A DNA stretch of 64,000 nucleotides from Amycolatopsis dendrobii (GCF_014145675.1 NZ_JACGZW010000005.1:558001-622000); one strand, 5' to 3'; positions 49,005 to 58,072 are shown, numbered from the stretch's first letter. A program made the numbers and translations. The notes: generated from the sequence alone by a model not told the origin.

Positions 49005-50407
49005 CCGGCTGGCGGCTGCGCGGGCTGCGCACCCGGTTGCTGGTGGCGTTCGCGCTGCTGAGCGTGTTCACCGCGCTCGCCGTCGCCGGGATCGGCTACG
49101 TGCAGGCCCGGAACGGGATCCTGCAGCGCACCCAGGACAACGCCGCCACGGAGATGACCACCCAGCTCAAGCAGCTGTATCCGCTCCCCCGGCAGCCTGT
49201 GGACACGAGTGCGCTGCAGTCGGCCGCCGAGCGGCTCAACGGCCGGAAGACCTCCGCACTGGTGACGAGCGGCGGCCACAGCGCGGGCGACATGCCCGCC
49301 TCGGTGATCACGCCGGAGCTGCGCGCGGTCGTGCAATCCGGCCGGGTCGCGTGGCAGCGCGTGGATGTCGGCGGAGTGACGCAGCTGGTGCTGGGCGCGC
49401 AGTTGCTGATCGCGACCGGCGACCGGCGGAATCCGACGATCCCGTCCGGGATCGAGGTCTACGAACTGCGCGATCTCAACCCGGAAATCGACGCGGTGAA
49501 CCGGCTCGCCAGGGACGCGTGGCTCGCGGGCGGCGCCGCGCTGGTGGTGGCCTTGATACTCGCCGTGCTGGCCGCCGGCAGCGTGTTGCGGCCGGTCGGC
49601 GAGCTGCAACGCGCGGCTCGCAGGCTCGGCGCGGGCGACCTTGACGCCCGGATCGCCGTCCGCGGCAGCGACGAACTGGCCAGCGTCGCCCAGACGTTCA
49701 ACTCGACCGCCGACTCGCTGCAACGGCACGTCGGCGAACTGCGCCGGATGGAAGCCGACGCACGGCGATTCGTCGCCGACGTGTCCCACGAACTGCGCAC
49801 TCCGCTCGCCGCGATGACCGCGGTCACCGACATGCTCGACGCCGAAGCGAAGCGGCTGCCGGACGCGGCGGGCGAGGCGGTGCGGCTGGTCAGCCAGGAA
49901 ACCCACAACCTCGCCCGGCTGGTCAACGACCTGATCGAGGTCACCCGGTTCGACTCCGGTACCGCCTCGCTCGAGGTGGACGACGTCGATGTCGCCGAGG
50001 CGGTTCGGGCGACCCTGCGAGCACGAGGCTTCGCAGTGGAGACGGACCTGCCGGAAGGGATCCGGGCGCGGGTCGATCCGCGTCGGCTCGACGTGATCGT
50101 GGCCAATCTCGTGGGCAACGCGCTGCGGCACGGCGCGGAGCCGGTGACCGTGCGGTTGCGGGGCGGCCAGGCGGGGATCACGCTCGCCGTCGAGGACTCC
50201 GGCCCTGGTCTGGACGAGAAGGTGCTTCCACACGTGTTTTCCCGGTTCTACAAGGCGGACACCGCTCGCAGCCGTTCGGAAGGGAGCGGGCTCGGGCTCG
50301 CCATCGCCTGGGAGAACGCGCGCTTGCACCGCGGGGAACTGGTCGCCGGGAACCGGCCCGAAGGCGGTGCGGTGTTCACGTTGTGGCTGCCCCGGGAGGT
50401 GCGATGA
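49001..50407 (+). CDS. sensor histidine kinase
   Basis: A 468-residue membrane kinase. A span at about 12-33, a 135-residue extracellular sensor, and a second span at about 172-192 are followed by HAMP (LRPVGELQRAARRLGAGDLDARI), the dimer helix with His263 (VSHELRTPL), and the ATPase domain with N-box VANLVGNALRHG, DSGPGL and GSGLGLAIA. GTG 49001 overlaps the regulator. The lipoprotein gene overlaps its 3' end by four bases. Confidence 0.95.
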   Translation: MTGWRLRGLRTRLLVAFALLSVFTALAVAGIGYVQARNGILQRTQDNAATEMTTQLKQLYPLPRQPVDTSALQSAAERLNGRKTSALVTSGGHSAGDMPASVITPELRAVVQSGRVAWQRVDVGGVTQLVLGAQLLIATGDRRNPTIPSGIEVYELRDLNPEIDAVNRLARDAWLAGGAALVVALILAVLAAGSVLRPVGELQRAARRLGAGDLDARIAVRGSDELASVAQTFNSTADSLQRHVGELRRMEADARRFVADVSHELRTPLAAMTAVTDMLDAEAKRLPDAAGEAVRLVSQETHNLARLVNDLIEVTRFDSGTASLEVDDVDVAEAVRATLRARGFAVETDLPEGIRARVDPRRLDVIVANLVGNALRHGAEPVTVRLRGGQAGITLAVEDSGPGLDEKVLPHVFSRFYKADTARSRSEGSGLGLAIAWENARLHRGELVAGNRPEGGAVFTLWLPREVR

Positions 50408-50865
50408 CGAAGCGGTTGCTGGCGCTGGTCGCGGTCTTGGTGCTGGCGAGCGGCTGCGGGGTGCGGCCCAGCGGCGTGATCCCCGGCGAGAACGCGCCCA
50501 GCGGGCCGCCGAACGGGAACATCGGGCACACCGCGACGGTGTATTTCGTGGTGAACGGGACCGTCGTGCCGGTGGTGCGCAACGGCGTCGGCGACGTTGC
50601 CGCGGACCGGGTGCGGGCACTGGAACAAGGGCCGGACGAGGACGAACGAGCGGGCGGTTACACGACGGAGCTTCCGCCGTCGTTCGAGCCGATCGCCATC
50701 GGGGTGAACGAGGCGGCGATCGGCGTCAACGTCCGGGAATTGTCGCCGAACGCGGTCGCGCAGATCGTCTGCACGATCCTCGCGGCGGGCGGCGGCGGAG
50801 CGTCCGGGACGATCGTTCTTTCCGGCGGAGGCCAGAAACTGCAGCCCCGGGCCTGCACCCGCTGA
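50404..50865 (+). CDS. lipoprotein linked to two-component system
   Basis: A 153-residue lipoprotein. The signal peptide ends in the lipobox LASGC (Cys18), so the mature protein is anchored outside. The rest (TVYFVVNGTVVPVVRNG; RVRALEQGPDEDE) resembles a single GerMN-like domain, as in LpqB and CseA-type lipoproteins that sit next to sensor kinases and tune them. Its ATG overlaps the kinase stop region as ATGA. Confidence 0.85.
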   Translation: MTKRLLALVAVLVLASGCGVRPSGVIPGENAPSGPPNGNIGHTATVYFVVNGTVVPVVRNGVGDVAADRVRALEQGPDEDERAGGYTTELPPSFEPIAIGVNEAAIGVNVRELSPNAVAQIVCTILAAGGGGASGTIVLSGGGQKLQPRACTR

Positions 50866-50866
50866 C

Positions 50867-52036
50867 TCAGCCGCGCGGCTTCATCGCGGGCGCGAACACC
50901 ACCGCCACCACGCACAATGCCAGGGGCAGCAGGAACGCGACGTTCAGCGGCACCCAGTGCGCCAGCCCGCCGATGATCGCCGGACCGGCCAGCAGCCCGA
51001 CGTACCCGACTCCGACCACCCGCGCCATCAACGCCCCCGACGCGCGTTTGTCCAGGTTGCCCGCCGCGGTGAACAACTGCGGGACGCCCCCGGACAGCCC
51101 GAGCCCGAACAACGCCCAGCCGCACAACGACAACGGCACCCACGGCGCGAGCGACGCGATCGCCAGCCCCAGCGCGGCGAGCCCGCTCCCGTAGCGCACC
51201 ACCGCGACCGGTCCGGCCAGCGCGGCGACCCGGTCGGTCGCGAACCGGCCGGCCGTCATCGCCACCGCGAACGAGCCGTAAGCCAGGGCGGCGGTGCTTT
51301 CCGACGTCCCCAGCCCGTCGCGGAGATACAGCGCCGCCCAGTCGTTCGCGACGCCCTCGGACAGCATCAGCGCGAAGGCCAACAGACCCAGCAGCCACAC
51401 CACGCGCGCGGGCGTACGCGTCGGTTCGGCTTCCTCAGCGGTTTCCTCCGCAGCCTCCTCCGACGAGTCGAGCAAGTACCGGCGGACCACCAGCGAAACC
51501 ACGATGCACAGGACTCCGGTACCGCCGAGCGACACCAGCGCCGGCACGCCCGCGCCCAGCACTGCCGCGCCGACGACGGCCGCGATCGCACCGCCGATCG
51601 ACCACATCGCGTGGAAGGCGGCCATGATCGGCCGCGGATAAGCGCGTTCTACGACCACTGCGTGCGCGTTCATCGCGACGTCCAGCGAACCGTTGAAGAA
51701 CCCGAACGCCGCGAGCGCGAGCCCGAGCGTCCACCAGTTCGCCGCGAACCCCGGCAGCACCACCGCGACCCCGACGAGCACCCCCGCGACGGACACGACG
51801 CGCGGATGCCCGAACCGGTCCGCGAGCGGCCCGGTGACCTGCATCCCGACCAGCGCCGATCCGCCGAGCACGAGCAGCAGCGCCCCGAGCGCGGTGTGCG
51901 AGACGCCGGTCGCGCGCTCGATCACCGGGATGTGCACCACCCACATGCCGACCGCGAACCCGCACAGCGCGAACACGGTCCAGGTGGCGACGCGCGCCGC
52001 GCGGGGCAGCACCGGGGGCGGGGAAAGCTCGGTCAT
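50867..52036 (-). CDS. MFS transporter
   Basis: A 389-residue, twelve-span transporter. VWVVHIPVIERATGVSHTALGALLLVLGG spans 1-2 in two pieces, motif A is reduced (ADRFGHPRVV), and a long acidic central loop (SSEEAAEETAEEAEPTRTP) separates the halves. It resembles YbjJ/FucP-like members. It is divergent from a TetR regulator 101 bases away, its likely controller. The substrate is unknown. It converges one base from the lipoprotein gene. Confidence 0.9.
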   Translation of the reverse strand: MTELSPPPVLPRAARVATWTVFALCGFAVGMWVVHIPVIERATGVSHTALGALLLVLGGSALVGMQVTGPLADRFGHPRVVSVAGVLVGVAVVLPGFAANWWTLGLALAAFGFFNGSLDVAMNAHAVVVERAYPRPIMAAFHAMWSIGGAIAAVVGAAVLGAGVPALVSLGGTGVLCIVVSLVVRRYLLDSSEEAAEETAEEAEPTRTPARVVWLLGLLAFALMLSEGVANDWAALYLRDGLGTSESTAALAYGSFAVAMTAGRFATDRVAALAGPVAVVRYGSGLAALGLAIASLAPWVPLSLCGWALFGLGLSGGVPQLFTAAGNLDKRASGALMARVVGVGYVGLLAGPAIIGGLAHWVPLNVAFLLPLALCVVAVVFAPAMKPRG

Positions 52037-52137
52037 CGGGCTCGGCTCCTCTTCGGGGGTCGGGTCCAGTCAGGAACACGGATGCGAATGGGGCTGGGGC
52101 ATGATGGGCGGGTGGAAGCCGACCTGACCGCCGCCCC

Positions 52138-52734
52138 GTGAGCGAGGGCTACCTGAAGGGCAGAATCCGCCGGGACGACATCGTTTCGGCGGCCGCCGTC
52201 GTGTACGGCGAAGCCGGCTACCACGCGTCGTCGCTGCGGGAAATAGCCAAGCGAGCAGGCATCACCCACGCCGGCTTGCTGTACCACTTCCCGACGAAGG
52301 AAGCGCTGCTCGCGGCGGTCCTGGAACGCCGGGACGCCGAGGACGCCGTCCGAGAGCAACTGTCCGCCCCGCCCGGCTTGGAAGTCCTGCGCCGCTTCAT
52401 CGCATTGGCCGAACACAACGTCCGCCACCGAGGCATCGTCGAGCTGTACTCGCGCCTCGCCGCCGAAGCGATCTCCGAGGACCACCCCGCACACGCCTAC
52501 TTCGCCCGCCATTACCGCGAAGCCCGCGACAGCATCGCCCAGTCGTTCCACGCGCTCGCCGAAACAGGCGAACTCCGCCCCGGCGCAGACCCGGACTTGG
52601 CGGCACTCACCTTCATCGCACTGATGGACGGCCTCCAGGTCCAGTGGCTCACCACCCCCACGCAAGTAGATACAGTCGGTTCCCTCCGCCTCTTTCTGCA
52701 AACTCTCCTGACCGTCCCCCTGTTCCCAAACTAG
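52138..52734 (+). CDS. TetR-family regulator
   Basis: A 198-residue regulator. RRDDIVSAAAVVYGEAGYHASSLREIAKRAGITHAGLLYHFPTKEALL, in pieces, is a textbook TetR DNA-binding domain. The C-terminal helical domain ends with FIALMDGLQVQWL, common in AcrR-like regulators. GTG 52138 is the only sensible start. It is divergent from the MFS transporter, which it probably represses. Confidence 0.92.
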   Translation: MSEGYLKGRIRRDDIVSAAAVVYGEAGYHASSLREIAKRAGITHAGLLYHFPTKEALLAAVLERRDAEDAVREQLSAPPGLEVLRRFIALAEHNVRHRGIVELYSRLAAEAISEDHPAHAYFARHYREARDSIAQSFHALAETGELRPGADPDLAALTFIALMDGLQVQWLTTPTQVDTVGSLRLFLQTLLTVPLFPN

Positions 52735-53033
52735 GCGGATTCAGGAAAAGCACCCCCGGATGGCCGCCGATCCCGCCATGAGGGTTCCCCTCACGCTCCT
52801 CAACCGGTCCGTGAGGGGCCCCGCACGGACGCAGATTCCCTCAACGGGCCCTTCACAGCCCACCCGCCCCGCCGACCTGCCGGGATGCGTCGGCCACTCG
52901 CGGACCGCAGCCGACGCACCCACCCATCGAGGTATCCCCACACCGCCCCAACCCCGATCCGAAGCCACCCTGCGGTTCGGGGGTGGGGGCCCAACCCCCA
53001 GCGCAATGTCGCCCGCCAGGGCGACGAGCCGCC
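52735..53033. other. 299-base gap with decayed palindrome
   Basis: No gene is seen between the converging TetR and oxidoreductase genes. The left part contains CCCCTCAC (52787-52794) and GTGAGGGG (52811-52818), plus GATTCCCTCA further on, which resemble blocks of the 36.8-kb palindrome in scrambled or eroded order. The right part is CCACCC-rich and otherwise featureless. Confidence 0.5.
52787..52818. repeat. inverted repeat CCCCTCAC...GTGAGGGG
   Basis: A perfect 8-bp inverted repeat with a 16-base spacer. The flanking GGGTT and GATTCCC pieces recall the palindrome at 36771-36820 (GTGAGGGGAACC ... GATTCCC), so this may be an eroded family member or a terminator. Confidence 0.45.
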
Positions 53034-54122
53034 TCACAACGTCCGCACAAACGGATCCCACTCAACGGGCAACAGCTCCGAAACCTCCACCCGGCTGCCC
53101 ACCTCAACCCCCACCCCAAGCTCCATGGACTCCTCAACAGCCACCATCACATCCAAGACGTGATAAGCCATCTCCCCCGAAGCCCTCTCGGCCACCCCAG
53201 CCCGAACCGCCCGGGCCAAATCAAGCACCCCGGTACCCCGGGCAGCCGAATGCCCCACCGCAGCCAGCTCCTCCGCCTCCCCACCCGAATGCACCACGGC
53301 AGAACCGCCAAACCCATTAGGATCCGGCAAAACCGCAGTCCCCAGCGAACCGGAAACCTCAACCACCCCGGTACGCCGCAACGCAGAATCAAACGTCAGC
53401 AAAACCTGCGCGGTCCCCCCGCGCGCAAACTCGATCAACGCACTAACCGTGGTAGGCACCGTAACCGGAAACTCAGTCCCAGCCCGCGGCCCAGCCCCGA
53501 TCACCCGAGTCTCCCTCACCCGCCCGCCAACCCCGGTGACCTTCCGCACCGCCCCGAACACCTGAACCAGCTGCGTCAAGTAATAAGGCCCGATATCCAG
53601 CAGCGGCCCGCCTCCAGCCTGGAACAAAAACTCCGGCGCAGGATGCCACCCCTCCGGCCCAGGCGTCTGAAACAACGCCAACGCAGCAAATGGCGCACCG
53701 ATTCGCCCGCCCGCAAGCGCACGCAACGCAGTCTGATGCCCAGCACCGAGAAGCGTGTCCGGCGCCCCGGCCACCCGCACCCCGACGTCTCGCGCCCGAT
53801 CAAGGAGCTTCCGCACAGTCCGCCGATCCACCCCGATCGGTTTCTCCGTCCAAACGTGCTTGCCCGCCTCGACCGCCGCGAGACTGACCTCGACATGCAC
53901 CGCGGGCACAGTCAAATTCACGACAATCTCACCATCCGGCAACGCAAGCAGATCCGCTACCGAACCCGCCCAGGGAATACCGTATCGAGCCGCCTGCGCC
54001 CGAGCACGGTCCAGATCGAGATCAGCAATTCCCACCACCCGAAGATCCGGGAACGCCGTCAGATTCTCCAAATAGGCGTCACTGATGAACCCAGCCCCGA
54101 CGATCCCGACCCCGACAGTCAC
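53034..54122 (-). CDS. Gfo/Idh/MocA-family oxidoreductase
   Basis: A 362-residue NAD(P)-dependent enzyme. The Rossmann motif GVGIVGAGFISDAYL is at about 3-17. The family block AGKHVWTEKPIGVD (near 87-100) holds the catalytic lysine in EKP. A C-terminal beta-sheet domain follows with GGGPLLDIGPYYLTQL. It oxidises or reduces a sugar or inositol-type hydroxyl. It overlaps the sugar isomerase-like gene upstream by four bases. Its codons end in T noticeably more often than in neighbouring genes, suggesting a different origin. Confidence 0.92.
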   Translation of the reverse strand: MTVGVGIVGAGFISDAYLENLTAFPDLRVVGIADLDLDRARAQAARYGIPWAGSVADLLALPDGEIVVNLTVPAVHVEVSLAAVEAGKHVWTEKPIGVDRRTVRKLLDRARDVGVRVAGAPDTLLGAGHQTALRALAGGRIGAPFAALALFQTPGPEGWHPAPEFLFQAGGGPLLDIGPYYLTQLVQVFGAVRKVTGVGGRVRETRVIGAGPRAGTEFPVTVPTTVSALIEFARGGTAQVLLTFDSALRRTGVVEVSGSLGTAVLPDPNGFGGSAVVHSGGEAEELAAVGHSAARGTGVLDLARAVRAGVAERASGEMAYHVLDVMVAVEESMELGVGVEVGSRVEVSELLPVEWDPFVRTL

Positions 54123-54850
54123 TCCCCCACCTCAGCGAGATAAGCGAAACTCTCCGCGATCCCCCCGAATACATCCTCGTGCTGATCGAACTCCACCACC
54201 CGCAACGCACCCGGAGCAGCCGCAAGCACCTCCCGCAGCGGCACCCGCCCCTGCCCCGCAGGCACCTGCCCGGTGGCATCGACAGCCAACGACCCGTCCT
54301 TCACGTGAATCGCGCACACCCGCTCCCCCAGCCGCCGCAGCAACGCAGGCGCATCCTCCCCGCCCGCAGCAGCCCAATAAGCGTCCACCTCCACCACGAT
54401 CTCCGGAGCAAGCAGATCCGCGAAAACCTCCAACGCACTGCGCCCGGAAATCCGCGATTCGAGCTCCCACCAATGATTGTGGTACCCCACCCGAACGCCA
54501 TGCCGCGCGGCAACCTCAGCCGCCGCATTAAGCGCAGCCGCCGTATCCGAAATATCGGCGAGACTCCCCCATCGCTCAGCCGGAACCAACGGCTCGATCA
54601 CGACCCCGATCCCCAGCTCCCGAGCCGCCCGGAACACCGCCTCCTGGTCTTTCCCGACCAACGCGGCATGCGCCGTCGGAGCATTCAGCCCATGCGCGGC
54701 CAACCCCGCCCGGAGCGCCTCGACGTTCTCCACCACCCCATACGGCTCGACCCGCTCGAACCCGATCGCCGCCAGCCGCCGCAACGTCTCGTCCGGATCC
54801 GCCGCGAACGCGTCGCGCACCGAGTACAGCTGCACCGAAGGTCCACCCAT
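54119..54850 (-). CDS. sugar phosphate isomerase/epimerase-like TIM-barrel protein
   Basis: A 243-residue xylose-isomerase-like barrel. SVQLYSVRDAFAADPDETL opens strand one. VGYHNHWWELE holds the metal ligand histidine, EVDAYWAAAGG the aspartate, and HVKDGS the late histidine and aspartate. ATG 54850 is chosen for the GGGAG six bases upstream. It is paired with the Gfo/Idh/MocA oxidoreductase downstream, a common partnership in inositol and keto-sugar breakdown. Confidence 0.9.
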   Translation of the reverse strand: MGGPSVQLYSVRDAFAADPDETLRRLAAIGFERVEPYGVVENVEALRAGLAAHGLNAPTAHAALVGKDQEAVFRAARELGIGVVIEPLVPAERWGSLADISDTAAALNAAAEVAARHGVRVGYHNHWWELESRISGRSALEVFADLLAPEIVVEVDAYWAAAGGEDAPALLRRLGERVCAIHVKDGSLAVDATGQVPAGQGRVPLREVLAAAPGALRVVEFDQHEDVFGGIAESFAYLAEVGE

Positions 54851-54892
54851 GCCAACTCCCAGAGGTAGAGGGGCTTTCGCCAATTTCTACCA

Positions 54893-54914
54893 CCTGGTCA
54901 GAATTGACACCAGG
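54893..54914. promoter_or_regulatory. inverted repeat CCTGGT-N10-ACCAGG
   Basis: A 6-bp perfect inverted repeat between the GNAT gene and the isomerase gene, both on the reverse strand. It is 43 bases upstream of the isomerase start and 31 beyond the GNAT stop, so it could be an operator for the sugar pair or a weak terminator for GNAT. Confidence 0.4.
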
Positions 54915-54944
54915 ACAAAACCGGACGGAAATCCCGGGCCACGA

Positions 54945-55484
54945 TCAGCCGAGTTCCTTGTGCCAGATCAGAAAATCGCACGGAGTGGCCAGCAGCGGCG
55001 CCAGCTCCGGATGCGGCCCGTCGATCGTCGACTTCTCCACCACCCGATACCCCAAGCGGCTGTACCACTGCGAGAGAAACTCCTTGGACGGATGCGCCCA
55101 CTCCCGCGGCACCAGCAGCTCAAGCTGCATCCGCGCGCACCCGAGCTCCCGGCAGTGCCGCTCCGCGAACCGGACCAGCTCCCGCCCGATCCCGGCGCCG
55201 CGCACCTCCGGCGAGGCAGCGAGCAGGCCGAACTCCCCCAGATCGTCCGCCAGCCGCTGGATCCGGACCGAACCCACCACGGCCCCGCCGATCCGCGCGA
55301 CCGCGATCTCCCCCGTGCGAACCAGCCCGGCCATCTCCCCGGCATTGGTCCGATCGGCCGAACCGGCCCACAATCCCGCCTCGGCCTTCGCGTAGACGGT
55401 GTTCACCAGATCGGTCAGCAGGGCCACCAGCGCAGCGTCCTCGGCGGCGGACGGCGGCAGGAAGGCGATCTCCGGAGTCGTCAC
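54945..55484 (-). CDS. GNAT-family N-acetyltransferase
   Basis: A 179-residue acyl-CoA-dependent acetyltransferase. The acetyl-CoA loop is LLAASPEVRGAGIGRELVRFAERH (motif A, about 88-111, R-G-x-G-I-G). QLELLVPREWAHPSKEFLSQWYSRLGYRVV, in pieces, forms motif B. The substrate is unknown. It lies between the FadR-type regulator and the sugar enzymes on the same strand with 19- and 94-base gaps. Confidence 0.88.
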   Translation of the reverse strand: MTTPEIAFLPPSAAEDAALVALLTDLVNTVYAKAEAGLWAGSADRTNAGEMAGLVRTGEIAVARIGGAVVGSVRIQRLADDLGEFGLLAASPEVRGAGIGRELVRFAERHCRELGCARMQLELLVPREWAHPSKEFLSQWYSRLGYRVVEKSTIDGPHPELAPLLATPCDFLIWHKELG

Positions 55485-55503
55485 CTCTCCAGGCTAACCG
55501 CAA

Positions 55504-56277
55504 TCAGCTGGCGGCCGAGCCGGAAACCGCGGGCCGCGCCTCCCCGAAGCCGCCGTAGCGACCGGCTTTCGCGCGTTTGCGCACCTCGTCGAAATGCCGG
55601 TGCACCGCGTGCGCGGCCGCTTCCGCGTCGCCGCTCACGAGCGCGTCCACGATCGCCTGGTGCCGTTTCGCGGTGGCCGGAGCGGACGAAACCGGCCCGC
55701 CCATTTCGCCTTCCGCGGCCCGGTAGACGTCCCAGAACAAGCCGGTGAGCTCGCGCGCCAGGTCGAAACCCGCCTCGGCGCAGATGAGGTCGTGGAATTC
55801 GCGGTCGGCCACCGCCGCGTCCGGTCCCTTGCGGCGCATCCGCGCCACGCACGCCTGCAGTTCCCCGATCAGCTCCGGCCGGTGGTCGCGGGCGACCCGG
55901 CTGGTCAGCTCCGTTTCGATCATCTCGCGGACCTCGAGCAGATCGCGCAGCCGCCCGGCGTCGGTGCTGCCGCGGCTGCGCGTGCGGAACAGCAGCCACG
56001 TCTGCAGCGCCTCCGACCCGGCCGAGCCGACGAACGTCCCGTAGCCGTGCCGGACCTCGACGATGCCGAGCGCCTGCAGCGCCTTGACCGCCTCCCGGAT
56101 CGAATTCCGGCTGACCCCGAGGTCTTCGGCGAGGCTCAGTTCGGTCGGCATCGGCGCGCCGGTCGGCAGCTGCCGGTCGACGATCAAGTCGATGATCTGC
56201 TTCGTGATCTCTTCACTGCGTTGCGGGCGCGCCACACGTTTCTCCCGGATGTCTTTCTTGCACTGGCACGTCGCCAT
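55504..56277 (-). CDS. FadR-type GntR regulator of divergent uptake operon
   Basis: A 257-residue regulator. The winged helix is LSLAEDLGVSRNSIREAVKALQALGIVEV (in pieces, about 47-75). The FCD effector domain has metal-site residues in DREFHDLICAEAG and RHQAIVDALVSGD. The N-terminus carries an odd CQCKK (Cys4, Cys6) before the usual start. It is divergent from the ABC-aldolase-galactosidase operon. Two similar operator sequences, one just before its own ATG, make control of both directions likely, with a sugar acid or aldolase substrate as probable signal. Confidence 0.92.
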   Translation of the reverse strand: MATCQCKKDIREKRVARPQRSEEITKQIIDLIVDRQLPTGAPMPTELSLAEDLGVSRNSIREAVKALQALGIVEVRHGYGTFVGSAGSEALQTWLLFRTRSRGSTDAGRLRDLLEVREMIETELTSRVARDHRPELIGELQACVARMRRKGPDAAVADREFHDLICAEAGFDLARELTGLFWDVYRAAEGEMGGPVSSAPATAKRHQAIVDALVSGDAEAAAHAVHRHFDEVRKRAKAGRYGGFGEARPAVSGSAAS

Positions 56278-56280
56278 CGC

Positions 56281-56297
56281 AGGACATCCTACGTCAT
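56281..56297. promoter_or_regulatory. operator copy 1, next to regulator start
   Basis: AGGACATCCTACGTCAT agrees at 14 of 17 positions with the better palindrome at 56384-56400. It begins four bases upstream of the regulator ATG, consistent with autorepression. Confidence 0.6.
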
Positions 56298-56382
56298 GAT
56301 CGGCTTCCCCCGCCGCACCCGCGCGGGTGGGAACCAGCCTCTTGACCGGGGCGGGAACGGGACTTAGGGTTCCGGCAAGTCA

Positions 56383-56401
56383 TAGGACGTCCCACGTCCT
56401 A
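56383..56401. promoter_or_regulatory. operator copy 2, upstream of uptake operon
   Basis: TAGGACGT and ACGTCCTA form a perfect 8-bp inverted repeat around CCC, about 49 bases before the binding-protein ATG. Size and symmetry fit an FCD-type GntR dimer. It is the likely main operator of the operon. Confidence 0.7.
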
Positions 56402-56449
56402 CTTCTGGATGCTTTCTGGGTGGAACACCGCATCAAGTCAGGAGACGCC

Positions 56450-58057
56450 ATGTCCCGAACCGCCATGGGGACTCAGTTCAACCGGCGCGCACTGCTGCGC
56501 TACGCCGGCCTCGCCGGTGCTGCCGCAGCGGTTTCGTCGACGCTCGCCGCCTGCGGCGGTCCCGCGTCGACCAACAAGACCGGCAGTTCGTCCGGTTCCG
56601 TCACCGCGGTGATCGGGTACGGCAACAATCAGACCTGGGACCCGCTGCAGACGGCGTCGGCGTTCGCGATGGCGGCCATCCTGCACAGCTACGAATCGCT
56701 CGTCGAGGGCGATCCGGTCACCCGGGAACCGTTCCCCGGCTTGGCCAAAGCGCTGCCGGCCGATCTCAAGAGCACCACGATGCGCTTCGAGCTGCGCGAC
56801 GGCGCGAAGTGGCACGACGGACAGCCGGTGACCGCCGACGACGTCGTCTTCACCTACGCCCGCGTGCTCGACCCGAAAGAAAACGTTCTCATCCACAGCT
56901 TCTTCTCGCAGTGGCTGGAGTCCGTCACCAAGGTCGACGCGAAGACGGTGGAGTTCAAGCTGAAATTCGCGTTCCCGTACGCGCTGCAGCGGATCCAGAT
57001 CTGCAAGATCGTGCCGAAGCACGTGTTCGAGAACAACTGGAAGGCCGCCGCGGCGGGCAAGGTCGTCGGCTCCGGGCCGTACAAGGTCACCGAACAGGCC
57101 CCGCTGTCGCACACCTCGTTCGAGAAGTTCGCGGACTACAACGGCCCGCGCCCGGCCGCGTACGACAAGATGCTCTGGAAGTCCATTGTGGATTCCGCGC
57201 CGAGGGTCGCGGCGATCTCCGGGGCCAAGCCGGACGCGCAGATCGCGGAGAACATCCCGCCCGCCAACGCAGAGCAGCTGCGCAAGGCTGGCCGCACGGT
57301 CGAATTCGCCGACGGCGGCAACAACCTGTTCCTCCTCTTCAACACCAAGCACACGCCGTTCGCCGACAAGCGGGTCCGCCAGGCGCTGCATTACGCGATC
57401 GACAAGAAGAAGATGATCGAGATCGGCTTGCGCGGCACCGGAACCGCGGGCACGTCGTTCATCAACCCGAAGCTGCCCGGTTCGCAGCCCGCGGCGCAGG
57501 ACTTCAACTTCAACCCGGAGAAGGCGAAGCAGTTGCTCGCCGAAGCGGGCGTCAGCGGGTTGAAGATCTCGCTGTCCACAACGAACACTTCGCTCGTGCT
57601 CGACTGCGTCAAGGTGATCAAAGAGGGTTGGGACGCGATCGGCGTGCAGACCACTTTGGACTCCCAGGACACGAAGGCGCTGTTCTCCAAACTGGACAAC
57701 GGCGACGACTTCCAGGTCGTGGCCACCACGAACAACCCGCTGCAGTTCGGCAACGACCCGGACCTGCTCATCCGCTACTACTACGACGCGCAATCGGTGC
57801 TCATGACGAGGTACGCGCGCTGGGGCGGCCCGGACACCGACGCGTTGCTGGCGTTGCAGGACAAGGCCGCCGCGGAAACCGACGAGTCCAAGCGCGGCGG
57901 GCTGTACAAGCAGCTGCTCGACCAGATTTCCGAGCAGGCGGTGATCTACCCGATCGTCTTCACGCAGATGGGCACCGCCTGGGACCCGAAGGCGATCAGC
58001 GGCGTGCGCGCCCAGGGCTACCCGGGCATCTACCTCAACCAGGCCAAACCGGTCTGA
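56450..58057 (+). CDS. ABC transporter substrate-binding lipoprotein, family 5
   Basis: A 535-residue extracellular binding protein of the oligopeptide/nickel (DppA/OppA) class. FNRRALLRYAG looks like a twin-arginine signal and LAACGG is the lipobox (Cys36), so it is probably a Tat-exported lipoprotein. The family signature near FELRDGAKWHDGQPVTADDVVFTY (split by strands) is present, and the C-terminal lobe has RVRQALHYAIDKKKMI. Family 5 proteins bind peptides but also oligosaccharides; the downstream glycosidase favours a glycan. The RBS is CAGGAGA before ATG 56450. Confidence 0.93.
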   Translation: MSRTAMGTQFNRRALLRYAGLAGAAAAVSSTLAACGGPASTNKTGSSSGSVTAVIGYGNNQTWDPLQTASAFAMAAILHSYESLVEGDPVTREPFPGLAKALPADLKSTTMRFELRDGAKWHDGQPVTADDVVFTYARVLDPKENVLIHSFFSQWLESVTKVDAKTVEFKLKFAFPYALQRIQICKIVPKHVFENNWKAAAAGKVVGSGPYKVTEQAPLSHTSFEKFADYNGPRPAAYDKMLWKSIVDSAPRVAAISGAKPDAQIAENIPPANAEQLRKAGRTVEFADGGNNLFLLFNTKHTPFADKRVRQALHYAIDKKKMIEIGLRGTGTAGTSFINPKLPGSQPAAQDFNFNPEKAKQLLAEAGVSGLKISLSTTNTSLVLDCVKVIKEGWDAIGVQTTLDSQDTKALFSKLDNGDDFQVVATTNNPLQFGNDPDLLIRYYYDAQSVLMTRYARWGGPDTDALLALQDKAAAETDESKRGGLYKQLLDQISEQAVIYPIVFTQMGTAWDPKAISGVRAQGYPGIYLNQAKPV

Positions 58058-58072
58058 CGGGAGGCCCGCGAA

